A stretch of 64,000 nt of DNA from Diacronema lutheri (Eukaryota > Haptophyta > Pavlovophyceae > Pavlovales > Pavlovaceae), in NCBI GenBank assembly GCA_019448385.1, contig JAGTXO010000035.1, positions 186,001-250,000 of the forward strand, written 5' to 3'. Positions 1 to 11,640 of the stretch are shown piece after piece. The notes below the pieces were generated by a model. It was given only the letters and a program-made list of their open reading frames with translations, was not told the DNA's origin and did not search any database. How positions within the stretch are numbered: the first letter of the stretch is position 1; every line of letters starts with the position of its first letter. A program made the position numbers and the translations under genes.

Positions 1-3000
1 ACGCGCGTCGGCAACCCCGCCGCGCGCGCCAGCGCTCGCGGCGCCTTGCGCCCGGGCGGCGCGCAGCGCCGCGCGCGCCGCGTCAATCTGGCGGCTGAGC
101 GCGGCGCTCTCGGCGGCGAGGTCGACGCCATCCGGCGTGCTGCCGTGCAGCATGCGCAGCTCGGCGTGCAGCTCTCCAAGCTCGGCGCGAAGCGGCCCGA
201 GCGCGCGCAGCGCACCCACCGCCTCCTTGGCGTCGGCAAGCCGAGCTCGCGTAGCGTCGAGCTCTGCGCGCGCCGTGCTGGCGGGGTCCGTCAAGTCCGC
301 CGCTCCCCGCTGCCGCAGCTCAGCCGCCTCTGCATCGAGTTGCGCGAGCTCCGCTTCCGCGCGCACGAGCGCGTCGCTCACCTCGCCCGCCGCGCCGGGC
401 GCGCCTGCGCCGCCGCCATCCGCACGCGCGGCCGCGGCGCGCTGCAGCTGAGCGACGCGCGCGCGCGCCGCGGCGAGTTGATCCGAGGTGGCGCGTAGCT
501 CGGCCTGCGCAGCGGACGACGCGCTCTCGACCTGTTCCTCCGCCGCGCGCAGCCGCCGCAGCTCCTCCTCCATCGTTGCCTGCAATGGCGTTCGCGCCAA
601 CGCACGGCGCAGGGATGGGTGCCGGGCGGTCGGCTGCCGAGCGCGGGTGGAATCGTGCGCGATCAAGCGCGGGCGCGCAGAGGAGCGCGTGCCGCGTACC
701 AGCTCTGCCTCGGCCGTGTGCGCGTCCTGCGCGAGCGCGGCCACAGCCGCAGTGCGGCCGTCGACGCGCGCGCGCGCAGCTGTCACGTCGGCTGACATCG
801 CCTGGGGCGCGGCGCGAGAGGCGGCGGTCTCGGCAACGAGCTGTCCGGTAGGTGCGGCCATGGTGCTTTGCGCGCCAGCCGTGAGCTCTGACGGCAGCGA
901 GCTGGGCAGTGCATGCCCTTGCTTCGAGCGCGTGATCTGAGAGGAAGGAAGGGGGTGGGGGGGTGGGGGGGGGGGGGGTGGGGGGGGGGGGGGGGGCGCG
1001 AGGTTGGCCAGGCGCGACGGCGGCGCGTGGCGCGAGCGCGCGCGCGCGCACGAGATGCATGGCCGCGCAAAATTGGACCAGGCTGAGCACATCGCTGCCG
1101 TGCTGAGTCGCGTCCTGTGCGTGCACGGGCTGGACGAGCGCCCAGATTGCGTCGAGCTGAGCGGAAGGGAGCTGCGACCTGCGCAGGAGGGGCATGAGCG
1201 CATCCTTGCCGAGCAAGGCACGCGCGACCTGCTCGGAGGAAAGGCCCGCGCTGCCCGCTGCCACGTCGCGCGCAGTCTGCTCGAAGATGCCCTTGTATTT
1301 GCCCATATCCTCCTCACTGATTTGCCACTCGCCGTGCCCCGCCCCGCCGCCTGCGTGAAGCGAGCTGGGTGGGCGCTCGAGAGCAGGGTTCAGGATGCCA
1401 CAGTGCGCAGGGAGGCTGCCAGCCGCCGCGCCCAATACGGGCGGCGCGCTGGGCTCGGGCGCGAGCAGCGCGGGCAGCGCGGGTATCGCAGGCTGCGCGC
1501 TCAGCTGCGCGCCAAGACCGCCGCCCGCAAAGCCGCCATCGCTGAAGCCGCCGCCGCCAAAGTCGCCGCCAAAGTCGCCGCCAAAACCACCGCTGCCGCC
1601 GCCAGCCGCGCCGCTCGCGCCGTCTCGGCCCGCCATCGCGGCCAGAGGCTTTGCGTCCGCAAATGAGACGGCAGGTGACAAGCCGTCGCCGTCGGCAAAG
1701 CCCTTCCCACCTTCGTCCACGTCTGCAAAGCTTCCAAAGCCGCCACCTACTGCCGTGGCGTCTTCACCCAGCCTGGCGCGTGTGGGCAGGTTGCCAAAGC
1801 CGCCGCCCAGATCGCCAAAGCCGCCGCCGTCTTGGCCGAACCCACCGGGGTTGCTGGACACTCGATCAAGCGGCGGGGGCGCAGCAGGCAGCGGAGGCGG
1901 CGCAGCAGGCAGCGGCGGCCGGCCGGTCGGAGCGGGCGGTGCGGACGCGGACGGCGGCGGCGCGGAAAGCTGCGCCGACGGCGCCATGCCCAGCAGCCCG
2001 CCTGGCGCCATCATCAGCTCGCTACCGCCAACCTTGAGGCCTGCGCCGCCGCCAAAGTCGCCCGCGCCGCCAAACATGTCCGCGTCGAGGCCGCCGCCAA
2101 CGCCGCGCGCGAGGGCGCCGCTGGGGACGCCGACTGCAAATGAGCTGCCACTGCCAGCCTCGCCAAGCTTGCCACTCTCGCCAAAGCCACCCATGCCAAG
2201 CGAAGCGCCTGCCCGAGCTGGCGCGGGGGGTACGGAGCCCTGGCCGAAGTCCGCGACGGTTGCGCCAGAGGCGTCATCCCTACCAAACGCGACACTGCCA
2301 GGCACACCGTCCGCGGCTGAGCGGCCGCCATGCCCTCCGTCGCCAAAGCTCGCGCTTCCGCCAAACATGCCCTCGTCGAGTACGCCTCCGCCTGTCGGCG
2401 CGCTGCGCGCGAGCTGCAGTGGGACTGGAGACGGCCGGGCAGGCTGCGACGACGGCGACGATGGCAGCGCAGGCGGTGGCGCAGGCGCGGCTGCTGGCGG
2501 CGGAGTTGTCGGTAGCGCAATCAGCGAGGGCAGCGGTGCAGCACCCACGCCGCCAAACACGCCCACGCCGCCGAACATGTCCGAATCAAGGCCGCCGCCG
2601 ATGCCACCCGTGGTAGCGCCGCCCACGCGGCCGCCCGCCACGCCCCAGCCTTCACCAAAGTTGCCCGCCTTGCCGCCCCCGCCAAAGCTGCTGTCCATGC
2701 CTCCACCCCCAGCTGGGAGACCGCCTTCACCAAAGTTGCCCGCCTTGCCGCCCCCGCCAAAGCTGCTGTCCATACCTCCACCCCCAGCTGGGAGACCGCC
2801 TTCACCAAAGCTGCCCGCCTTGGCGCCCCCGCCAAAGCTGCTGTCCGTGCCTCCACCCCCAGCTGGGAGACCGCCTCCACCAAAGTTGCCCGCCTTGGCG
2901 CCCCCGCCAAAGCTGCTGTCCATGCCTCCACCCCCAGCTGGGAGACCGCCTTTCGCCGCTGCGTCCGGCGCAGCCGCACCAAAGCCGCCGCCGCCAAAGC

Positions 3001-5044
3001 CGCCGTCGCCAAAGCCGCCGCCGCCAAAGCCACCGCCGTCAAAGCCGCTGCCGCCAAAGCCGCTGCCGCCGCTGGCGGTCACGCCGACGCTGAGCCCGCC
3101 CGCACCGATGCCAGGGGCTGCGGGACTCGGCGCGGGATGCTGCGCGGCAGATGGTGGCGAGATGAGCGAGGAGAAAGGCACAGCCTCGCCAGATGACGTC
3201 AGCAGCTCGCCGTCGCGACCGCCGAGACCGCTGCCGCCAACTTTGCCGCCACTGCCGCCGCCAAACCCGCCAGCGCCGCCAAACATGTCCGCGTCATGGC
3301 CGCCACCGATGCCGCCCGTGACGACGACGCCCGCGCTGCCGGGCACGAGAGCGCCGTCGCCGCCAAACACGCCCAAGCCCTGCTCAACACTCGGTGCACT
3401 CAGCGCACCGGCCTTTGCGCCAGCACAAGTGCCACCAGCGCACGAGCCGAGTTCGGACGGACGAGGCGCGCCGCTTGTTCCTGCGCCGAGCTGAGCCGTC
3501 AGCCCTCCGCTTGGGCCCCCACTCAGCCCGTCGCCAGTGTGGCCAACCTCGCTGAAGAGGCTTAGGTCAAGCGGACCTTTGGCAACCAAGGACGGCGCGG
3601 GCGTGGACGGCGCGGGCGCGGACGGTGCGGGCGTGGACGGCGCGACCGAGACGCAGCCGGTCGCGGCCGACCGGCCGCATGCGCCGCTCGACTCCACGCT
3701 GCGCCCGCCGCTGCTGCCTTGCTGCGCCTGCGCGAGAGCGAGCGCGGGCGGCAGGGCAGCGGGGAGCGGTGTGCCGCGAGCCGTGCGCATTGCGAGATGC
3801 ATCGCCGCACGGAACTCGCGCTGCGAGAGGCGGCCATCGCGGTCGGCGTCGGACAGGCCCCAGATGCGCGAGAGCGTCTCCTTGGGCAGACCCGATTTGC
3901 TCAGCAGTGGCGCCGCCTGCGCGCCGCTCAAAAAGCCCGTGCGTGCCGTGTCGAGCGAGGCGAAATAGGCGTCGTATCGCGCAGCTTCCGCATCGCTCAT
4001 CACCCATGGGTCGGGCGCAGGCACGGCGGACGGCGCGGGCATCGACGAGAGCGTGGAGTGTGCGAGACTCTGTGGCTGCGCGAAGGCAAGCGAAGGCGCG
4101 GCCGCGGCCGCGCCGGCGCACGTGGGGGTGCACACGCCGGCTGGGCCAGCACCCAACCCTCCGAGCAAGTCAGGGGCGTCAAAGTCTGACTCAGCCGAGG
4201 CGCTCGCGACCGAAAGGCGCGCGCTGCGCTGGACAGCCGGGTCGGCGGCCGAAAGGCCCATAGAGCGCGGCGCGCCCACCTGCGCGAGCGCGGGCGGCAG
4301 GGTCGCGGGGAGCGGTGTGCCGCGAGCCGTGCGCATTGCGAGATGCATCGCCGCACGGAACTCGCGCTGCGAGAGGCGGCCATCGCGGTCGGCGTCGGAC
4401 AGGCCCCAGATGCGCGAGAGCGTCTCCTTCGGCAGACCCGATTTGCTCAGCAGTGGCGCCGCCTGCGCGCCGCTCAAAAAGCCCGTGCGTGCCGTGTCGA
4501 GCGAGGCGAAATAGGCGTCGTACCGCGCAGCTTCCGCATCGCTCATCACCCATGGGTCGGGCGCGGGCGCGCCGACGGACGAGCTGCCGGCCTGCACGCT
4601 GAGGCCGCCAAGGCCGCTGGCCGAGTCGAGGCCACCTGGCAACGCCGCACTGCTCGGCATCGAGCTGCACGGGCCAACGGACAGCGGCGCCGACCCGCCA
4701 AAGCCCGACATACCTCCGACGGGGGCGCAGCATCCCATCGCGGGCGCAGGCGCAAAGGTGCGCGCGAGCTCGGGCGGGAGGACGGGCGGCAGTGGCATGC
4801 CTTCCTTGACGCGTTTGGCCAGATGCATCGCCACGCGGAACTCGGCGCGCGTCAGCCGGTTGTCACGGTCGACATCCGCCATCGTCCAGATCGCCGCGAG
4901 AGTCGGCTTGGGCAGGCCAGACATGGAGAGGAGCGCGGCAGCTTGCGCGCCGCTGAGCACGCCGGCGGATGCGGTATCAAGCTTGGCGAAGTAGCCGTCG
5001 TACTGCGCGGCCTCCTGCGGCCCGTAGGAGAAGGGTGCCTGCAT
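1..5044 (-). CDS. EH-domain (Eps15/Pan1-like) endocytic scaffold protein, 3' end beyond window
   Basis: Predicted endocytic adaptor. Three exons are visible: 5044-1052, 936-700 and 579 to beyond position 1, with phase-0 introns at 1051-937 and 699-580. I start at the ATG giving MQAPFSYGPQ, directly before the first EH domain. EH1 spans about residues 5-95 and EH2 and EH3 lie within residues 170-440. Both EH2 and EH3 have the EF-hand loop DADRDGRLSQRE and end in AMHL..R..G..LP..LP. EH4 begins near residue 1235 and is split by the first intron. That splice is confirmed because the exon 2 start (ITRSKQGHALPSSLP) completes the same AMHL-R-G-LP-LP pattern. Between EH3 and EH4 is a roughly 800-residue Gly/Phe/Ala-rich linker with repeated MFGG and GGFGG motifs. 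Exon 3 (MEEELRRLRAAEEQVE onward) is a long coiled coil, as in Eps15. EH domains bind NPF peptides at endocytic sites. The C-terminus is missing from the window. Confidence 0.85.
2651..2950 (-). repeat. Four tandem 75-bp coding repeats in EH protein linker
   Basis: Four successive 75-bp copies (starting about 2651, 2726, 2801 and 2876) encode 25-residue units of the type GGLPAGGGGMDSSFGGG. They differ at only a few positions, so they are a recent in-frame expansion in the low-complexity linker. Confidence 0.85.
3738..4566 (-). repeat. Near-identical duplicated EH2/EH3 coding block
   Basis: The stretches 3738-4020 and 4284-4566 (about 283 bp each) match almost base for base, differing at only a handful of positions. 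Each encodes a whole EH domain plus the preceding DPWVMSDAEAARYDAYF lead-in. The level of identity, including third positions, indicates recent duplication or gene conversion. Confidence 0.85.
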
Positions 5045-5111
5045 TCCGCCGCGCTGTGGACGGCGTGCGGCGAGACGGCCAACGATGGCGGCCCAAGAAG
5101 TAATAACGCAA

Positions 5112-5130
5112 CTTGTTACGCAGTAACAAG
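5112..5130. promoter_or_regulatory. Perfect 8-bp palindrome upstream of EH gene
   Basis: CTTGTTAC and GTAACAAG flank a 3-base spacer in an unusually AT-rich stretch (5095-5145) about 70 bases upstream of the EH gene ATG. It could be a transcription-factor site for the minus-strand gene; a chance palindrome is not excluded. Confidence 0.35.
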
Positions 5131-5204
5131 AAGCTTTATCCGGCAGGGAAGGGAGTCCAAAGGCCGAGACATCGTGCTGAGGCCGACGACCCCCCTGCCG
5201 AACC

Positions 5205-5456
5205 ACCCTTGCTCGTCCACTTTACCGCGAGTGGCAACCGCGCTCCTGCCCTCGCGCGATGCTGACGTCTACCTCGTCCCGGTGGACGGCGCTGCCGGCG
5301 CGGCCCTCGCCCTCGTCGCCGGCTCCGCCTCGCTTTCCGCCTTCTCCCTCGACACGTGCCTCTTGCGCTTCTCTACCCTCGACCCCTACCTCATGCCTCG
5401 CTTCTGCACGCTCTCGGCCTCGAGCTGACGCATGACGCGCGGATGAGCGCTTTCTC
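5205..5456. other. Intergenic stretch between EH gene and retroelement
   Basis: No gene is recognised here. The stretch lies between the upstream side of the minus-strand EH gene and the first coding traces of the downstream retroelement, and may hold part of the element's left end. No terminal repeat was identified. Confidence 0.3.
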
Positions 5457-8400
5457 ATGGATCTGCGAGCGCTACCCCGGCCCCGCACCTGCGCTCCTCG
5501 AGATGGCGGTCGCCGGGTTATCGCTGGTTCGCGACGCCGCTCCCTTCGCCCTGGACCTCTGCTGTCGCGCGGCGTGTCGTCTCCGTCGACGGCTCGCCCT
5601 TGCCGCCCGGCTCGCCGGAGGCTTTCGCCGCGCAGCTCACGGTCGGCACTCTTGCTGCCCTCGACGACCTTATCGCCGTCGTCGCCGTCCGCTCGGCTCT
5701 TTCGTCGTGCTCGACGACCGAGAACACCGACGAGGGCGCCTTCTCTTTCTGTTTTCCCCTGGCGGACCTCGCCGGCGTCGGCGACATCCCCCGCACGCCG
5801 CGCGAAGATCACCGCCACGTTTTGCGGCCCTGGCGCGACTCGGCGCCTCGTGGAGCTCAACTCGGCATTCGCGCTCGCCCGCGCCGTCCAGAAGACCGGC
5901 CTGGCGCTCACGCTCGGCCACTCCCCCGCCGCCAGCGCCGCAGCTCCTTCCGGCGCAGCAGGCTCTCGGCCGCCGACGAGCGCGGCTACTACCGCGCTCT
6001 CTCACCCAGCACCGCCCGGTGGCCGTCCGCCGCCGCCTTTCGCGCCGCCCTCCGCCGCCGGTCCGGCGGCGCGCAACGGGCCTATCTCGCTGCGCCCGCG
6101 CGCGAACGGCACAGTCAACTTCGGGCGCGCCGTGTTCGACATGGCCACGACCGCAGACTTGCTGGGCCGCCGCGTCGACGAAACATGCTTCCCGGTGCTT
6201 CTCGCGCAGCGCGCGAGCGCGTGCCCTACGCCGCCTGCGCCGGGCCACGAGCACGCGCGCAGCTCGGCGCACGTTTTCCCGCCGGACTTCGTGCCGACGC
6301 GTCTGTCGACGGCGCCCAAGCGCAACCGGCTGTTCGCTGCGAGTTCGCGCGACGGCCTCGCACCTCCGGCAGGCCAGGGAAACGGGCCGGCGCCCCTGTC
6401 GTAATCGCACAGGGGCGCGCCCTCCGCGCCACGCCATTCGTCAGGCTCGCTCCGGGCGTCGGGGCTGGCGCGGTCCTGGTCGTGGCGCACGGCGCCGACC
6501 ACGCCGCCAGCCCAGACGGCGCCCTACCCGGCTTTGCGCGCGCTTCCTCGCAACCTCGCCCTGAAATGGGCACAGGCCGCTGGCGACGCGCTCCTCGGCA
6601 TGCATGCGCGCGCTACCTGGGCGGCCACGCCCGTGCATGGGACCCTCGTGCACGCATTATTTTGCGCGACGCTCGCCCCCCTTCTGCGCGGTGCGCTCTG
6701 GCGGGCGGCAATCGCGGCGCCGCCGCACGTCCGCCAGGCCCTCGACTCGGCGTCGCGCTCGCGCGCCATTTTCGCCAGCCGCGCGGGCCTCGTTCCTGCC
6801 CCGCACGACGGCGCCGCGGCCTCGAGTCCCGCCGCAACGCGCGTCGCGGCGGCCCTGCGCGCTCTGCCGACACGCAGGCCAGCGTCCGTGCCGCCCTCTC
6901 GATCGACGGGCCGCCTTCTGACCGCGAGCGCTACCGCGAATGGGGGCGTGCGATGCCGACATTTGGCGCGTCGCCCAAGCTGCCGCCCGCTGCCGTCCTT
7001 CTCGCACCGCGCCTGCCAGCTTCGTGGCGACACACCGCCTTCGCTCTGCCGGCTCACGATACGACGCGCCGCGCACGACCGCGCCCGCCCGGCTTACTCC
7101 GACCAACCCGACTCACGCGCCGCGTACGGTCGCGGACATCCTCTCGTCGACCGCGCTCGCGTCCATCGCGGCGTGGAGTGGGCGCGAACAGCGCGACCTG
7201 CGCGCGGCGCGCGCCGACCGCGGAACACGGCGCACGAACCGGCCGCTTGTCATCACCCAGGCGGACTACCTGCCAGCCGCCCGCGGCAGAGTGTGGGACA
7301 TGCGCGGTCCGCGCCCCCGCGCCGTGCGCGGCGACGAGCCAGTCATCCCCGGCCTCCGCGCCGCTTTCGTCGCGCGCACGCTCGGCGCGGACTTTCCTGA
7401 CGTGGCGCTCCTTCACGCTGTCGAGCGCGGCGTTTTTAACCCGACCAGCGCCGCGCTCGACAACGTCTTGCAGCGCAACCTTCTTTCTTCGCGCTTCGGC
7501 GGCACGGCCGTTCTCGACGGCATCAACCGCATGGCCTCCGCCGCGGCGCTCTTCACGCACGCGTTTCTTCCTTTCGCGCCGTGGCAGCTTAACCCGCAAG
7601 GCGCCGTCTTTAAGTCGGCGGCGGAGGCGGCCGGCGATTTCTCCAAGCCGCGACGCGTCAGTGACTGCGGAGCGCCGCATGCGCCCGCCCCTTTTCGCGC
7701 CCGGCGGCTCGCGCGCCGTGCCAACCTTCAACGCGATGGTGGCCCCGCACAGCGGGCTGTGGCCCCCCGAGAGCAAGGTCACCGTCCGCGAGATGCGCGC
7801 TGACGCCGCAGTCCTCGCCGACGCTGCCGCAGTTTTCGGTGAGCCCCTCGTCGGCTTCTGCGACGACTGGCGCGACCTGTTCAACCACTTCGCCCTCCAC
7901 CCGTCCGTCTTGCACACTATGTCCTTCTCGTACCTGTCCGAGAGCGGCGACTTGCGCTTTGCCAGCGAGTCGGTCCTGGGCTTCGGCATGACCGTCGCCA
8001 GCAACATCGCTCAACGTCTGGCGAACGCCGTCGCTGACGTCGTCCGCCAGCGCATGGACGCCGCAGAAGCCGTCCACACGTCCATGCTTCGCCGCACGGC
8101 TTCGCAGGCACAGCTCGCGTGGCTCGACGCTCGCGACCGCCTCTCTATGACCACCGGCCGCGCGCAGACGGTGCCTCTACGGCATCGGCATCCACACCGA
8201 CGACTCCCACGGCTTCGCCGTCGGCGCCCCGCGTCTCCGCCGTCTCCTCGACGTTTGGGCGAGCGTGTGCGCCGACTTCGGGCTCGTGCGCGCGGACGCG
8301 GCCAAGCGCCAAGTGGGCCTATCCACGGTCAGCCTCGGCATCGGCTTCTCCTTCCCGCTCGCCGCGGTGTACATTCCTCGTGCCAAGGTGCTTCGTGCCA

Positions 8401-10219
8401 CCTGCTCGCTCTCTTTGATCGCTCGCGGCGAGCACATCACCTTCGCCGAGCTGCGCAAGCTCGCCGGCCTGCTCGAGCACTTCTCCAGCGCGCTCGACCT
8501 CGCGCGCGCGGGAATGTACGGCGTGTACGGCGGCTTCGGCGCGTCGGTCTCGCCTGGCGCACGCGCGCCCCTCTCCGTCGATGGGGTTCGCGCCTGCACA
8601 CGTGGCTCGAGCTTCTCAAGGACACGGTCGTCAACTCCTTCGCTGAGTCGCCCGACAGCCTACGGCCCCTCCTCCGCGTGCCGGCAGCGACCTTCTGGGC
8701 CACGGACGCGTCCGAAACGGGCCTCGGCGGCTACTGCCACAAATCTTTCTTCATGCACGCGCTCCCGGCCAACGTTGCTCTCGCCGGCCTGCCCATGCCT
8801 GTGCTTGAGCTCGTTGCCTTCGTCGCGGGCGTGCTTTGCTTTCACTCGCTCACGTGTGACGTGCCCACGACTGCTTTCACGGACAGCACAGTCGTCGCAG
8901 CCATTGTCTACTCCCACCGCGCACGCTCGCCGCTTCTCCGCCTCGCCCATTTGGCTCTCGTCCAAAGCCATGCTGTTTGGCCGCGGTACCCAACTTGCGC
9001 GTCGCGTACACGACGTCGGAGGCGAACGCCTGCGCGGATGCCGCGAGCCGGCTCGACTCGCCCCGCCTCGCGGACCTCGCAGCACAAGCGGCGCGCGCCT
9101 GCGCCTACTGCCGTTCCCTCACGCCGCGTCCCGATTGCTCGCCGCCCTCGTACGCTTGCACAGCGGCACGCCGCGCCGCAACCCGCAGTCGCCTCTCGCC
9201 GGCGTGCGCGTCGGCGAGGCCAGCCACCCGGGGCCGGTCGACGGCGCACCGCGCGCGACCGACGGGGCGACGCTTTCGACATTTCTCGCCTTCGCCGCAG
9301 GGTCGCGCGCCCCCCCCGGCCGCCGCGCCGCCGCTGGCCCGCGCGCCAACGTTCATATCACCCTCGGCGCCGCCGGGCGCCGTCCTCGCGCTGAGCTCGC
9401 CGCCGTCGCACACTCCGACGCCTGTCTCGCCGCTCGCTACGCTGACGCAGCACGCCCGCTCCCTCCCTGGGGTCGCGCCGGCGCAGTCAGAGCTCGGCGT
9501 TGCCTACTTCTGGACGGGCGCCTGCGCCGCGCTCGCGACTCGCCGACCCGCTGGCCGCTGGCGCCGGGTCAGCTTTCCGCGGACAGCTTGTCGACTGGCG
9601 GGCCCCGCCCTTCGACGCTGCCGCGGCCTTCTGGGCACTGCTTTGGCGCTTTGTCGCGCGTGCGGACGACTGCCTTCGCCTCGACGCGCGCGCTGTGACC
9701 GTCCGCGCCGACGCGATCGTGGTCGTCCTCGGCGCGTCCAAAACGGACCAGACCGGAGCGCGATGGGGCGACTCACCGGCCGTAATCCCCTTCGGGGGCT
9801 TCTCGGCGGTCGACGCCGCTTCTCTCGTCGCCGCGCTCCTCGCCACCCGCCGCCACGAACCGCACACCGGCCGCGCGGCGCTCTTCACCGACGGCGCGGG
9901 CCGCCGGCTTCGCAAAGAGTGGCTCGACGCGCTCCTGCAGCACTGCCTCGTCCGCACGCTCCCAGCGACGGAGGCGACGCACTTCTCCATGCACAGCTTC
10001 CGCGTCGGTGCCGCCACGGCCCTATTTGCCGCCGGCGTCTCCCTCGACGTGGTGCAGCGCATGGCCCGCTGGGCCGCGCCGTCCTCCGCGGCGCTCTACG
10101 CGCGCACGACGGCCGCGCTCTTCGCCGAGCCGGCCGACGTCCTCAGCCGCGGCAGCGCCGCCGCACCCTCCGCGGCGGCGATCGCTGCGGCGGCTGCGCT
10201 CGTCGGCCACGGCGCTTGA
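5457..10219 (+). mobile_element. Broken tyrosine-recombinase (DIRS-like) retroelement
   Basis: Fossil retroelement of the tyrosine-recombinase class. Parts seen in order: an unrecognised 5' segment (about 5457-7700) that could correspond to a gag-like region; a reverse-transcriptase palm region (about 7740-8560) with a TDD core; an RNase H block (about 8690-9060); a GEASHPGP motif near 9215, recognisable from algal retroelements; and a C-terminal tyrosine recombinase (about 9500-10219) with an HSFR box and a downstream tyrosine. This combination is typical of DIRS/PAT/Ngaro relatives, which integrate through the recombinase and not through a DDE integrase. The element is broken, with roughly four or more interruptions. 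Moderate decay suggests a fairly young but inactive copy. Exact ends were not found; the tandem array just downstream may be its 3' terminal region. Confidence 0.75.
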
Positions 10220-10255
10220 CGCCACACGCTGGCTACCGCCGCGAGTGCTCGTCTC

Positions 10256-10530
10256 CCCGTTTGGACACCGGGTCACAAACCTCCCCGAGGCGCCGGTTGC
10301 TGCCGGGTAACCATTCCCCATCGCCGGTTGGACACCGGATGACAAACCTCCCCGAGGCGCCGGTTGCTGCCGGGTAACCATTCCCCATCGCCGGTTGGAC
10401 ACCGGAAGACAAATCTCCCCGAGGCGCCGGTTGCTGCCGGGTAACCATTCCCCATCGCCGGTTGGACACCGGATGACAAACCTCCCCGAGGCGCCGGTTT
10501 GCTGCCGGGTAACCATTCCCCATCGCCGGT
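10256..10530 (+). repeat. 67-bp tandem repeat array, about four copies
   Basis: Starting near 10260, 10327, 10394 and 10461, a 67-bp unit recurs (GGACACCGG..ACAAACCTCCCCGAGG..GTAACCATTCCCC). Copies are more than 90% alike by eye. The array begins about 40 bases after the recombinase stop, so it is probably part of the retroelement's 3' noncoding end. Confidence 0.85.
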
Positions 10531-11023
10531 GGGAGCCCCCTGGCTCCGGGCTCCTCATGTGTGGTCCGCACGCCTGTCCAAAAAAAAAAAAAAAGGGTGC
10601 GAGACAATCTTTGGGGTATTCCTCGGCGCCTACGGCGCCGAGGACACACAAAAGCACCTCGGGGGGAGGGAGTCGTCCCCTTGGGCAGACCCCTCCCCCT
10701 GCGAGCGGCTCGGCCAACAGGCCGGCCGTCGCCCCGAGTAAAACCCCTAGATACTAACGACGCTTACAGGCGGGTCAGCAGGAGGGGCGCGCACGGGGCC
10801 GAGGCTGGACAAACGGAGCTAAAACCCCTAGATACAACACACAAAGTGGACACTGTCCCAGGTCGGGGCGACCAGACAAAAGCCAGATAAGACAGTAGTA
10901 CTGCGGACTGCGACCAGCTCCCATCCAACTCCAAAACAATTTGGGCGCGGTTGGTGCGTGCCCTGCTCGGCAGTTTGGCGCGTTGGCGCGCGGCGCTCGC
11001 GGCCGGCGTGCGAGGGGGCTGCG
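10531..11023. other. Intergenic region with A15 tract, hairpin and short direct repeats
   Basis: Contains a run of 15 A (10579-10593) and a perfect hairpin of 9-bp arms, CTCGGCGCC and GGCGCCGAG, around a TAC loop (about 10622-10642). It also holds two copies of TAAAACCCCTAGATA (about 10739-10753 and 10819-10833). These look like retroelement 3' end or insertion debris. No gene was seen. Confidence 0.5.
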
Positions 11024-11546
11024 ATGCTCGCCGGCTTCGCGATGATCATGATGCCTACATCGGGCATCATGGGCTTCGCCCTCGCCACCGTTGGCTTCAC
11101 GTGCTGGAACCTCGCGGTGCCGCTCTTCCTCAACCTGTTTGCGTTCCGCATATTCGACGCGCTCTTCCTCACGGTGCTGATGGACCTGGCGGGATCGCTC
11201 GCGCTCGTCATCCTCTATTCGCGCAAAGGCCGTGTTGATTACGGCTTTGTCCTCCGCTTTGGGCCGCTCTGCGGCATTGTTGCCTTCACTTCCGCCAAAC
11301 TCGGCGAGGCGGTCCTGCTGCGGCACCAGCAGCTGCTCAAGGGGACGGTGGGGTACATCCCCTTCCTGTATGCGCTCGCCTTCTTCGTAAAGGGGTACAA
11401 GTCAATGCGCGCGGGCGACGGCGGCGAGCCTGTCCCTCTTCGCATGATGAGCCGCGAGCAGAGCGGTACTGCCGCTGTCTCGCTCACAAAGGGCTCGGGG
11501 CAGTCACGCTCTGACTCGCTTACAGACGAGCAGTCGACGGCGCACG

Positions 11547-11640
<94 letters not shown>

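Noticed and set aside
1395-3494. Pro-rich plus-strand open frame of about 700 residues
   Set aside because: Antisense to the Gly/Phe-rich linker of the EH gene; PPPK repeats are the complement of the FGGG codons.
10256-10530. 67-bp repeats considered as a CRISPR-like array
   Set aside because: Whole units are repeated head to tail without unique spacers, and this is a eukaryotic locus beside a retroelement.
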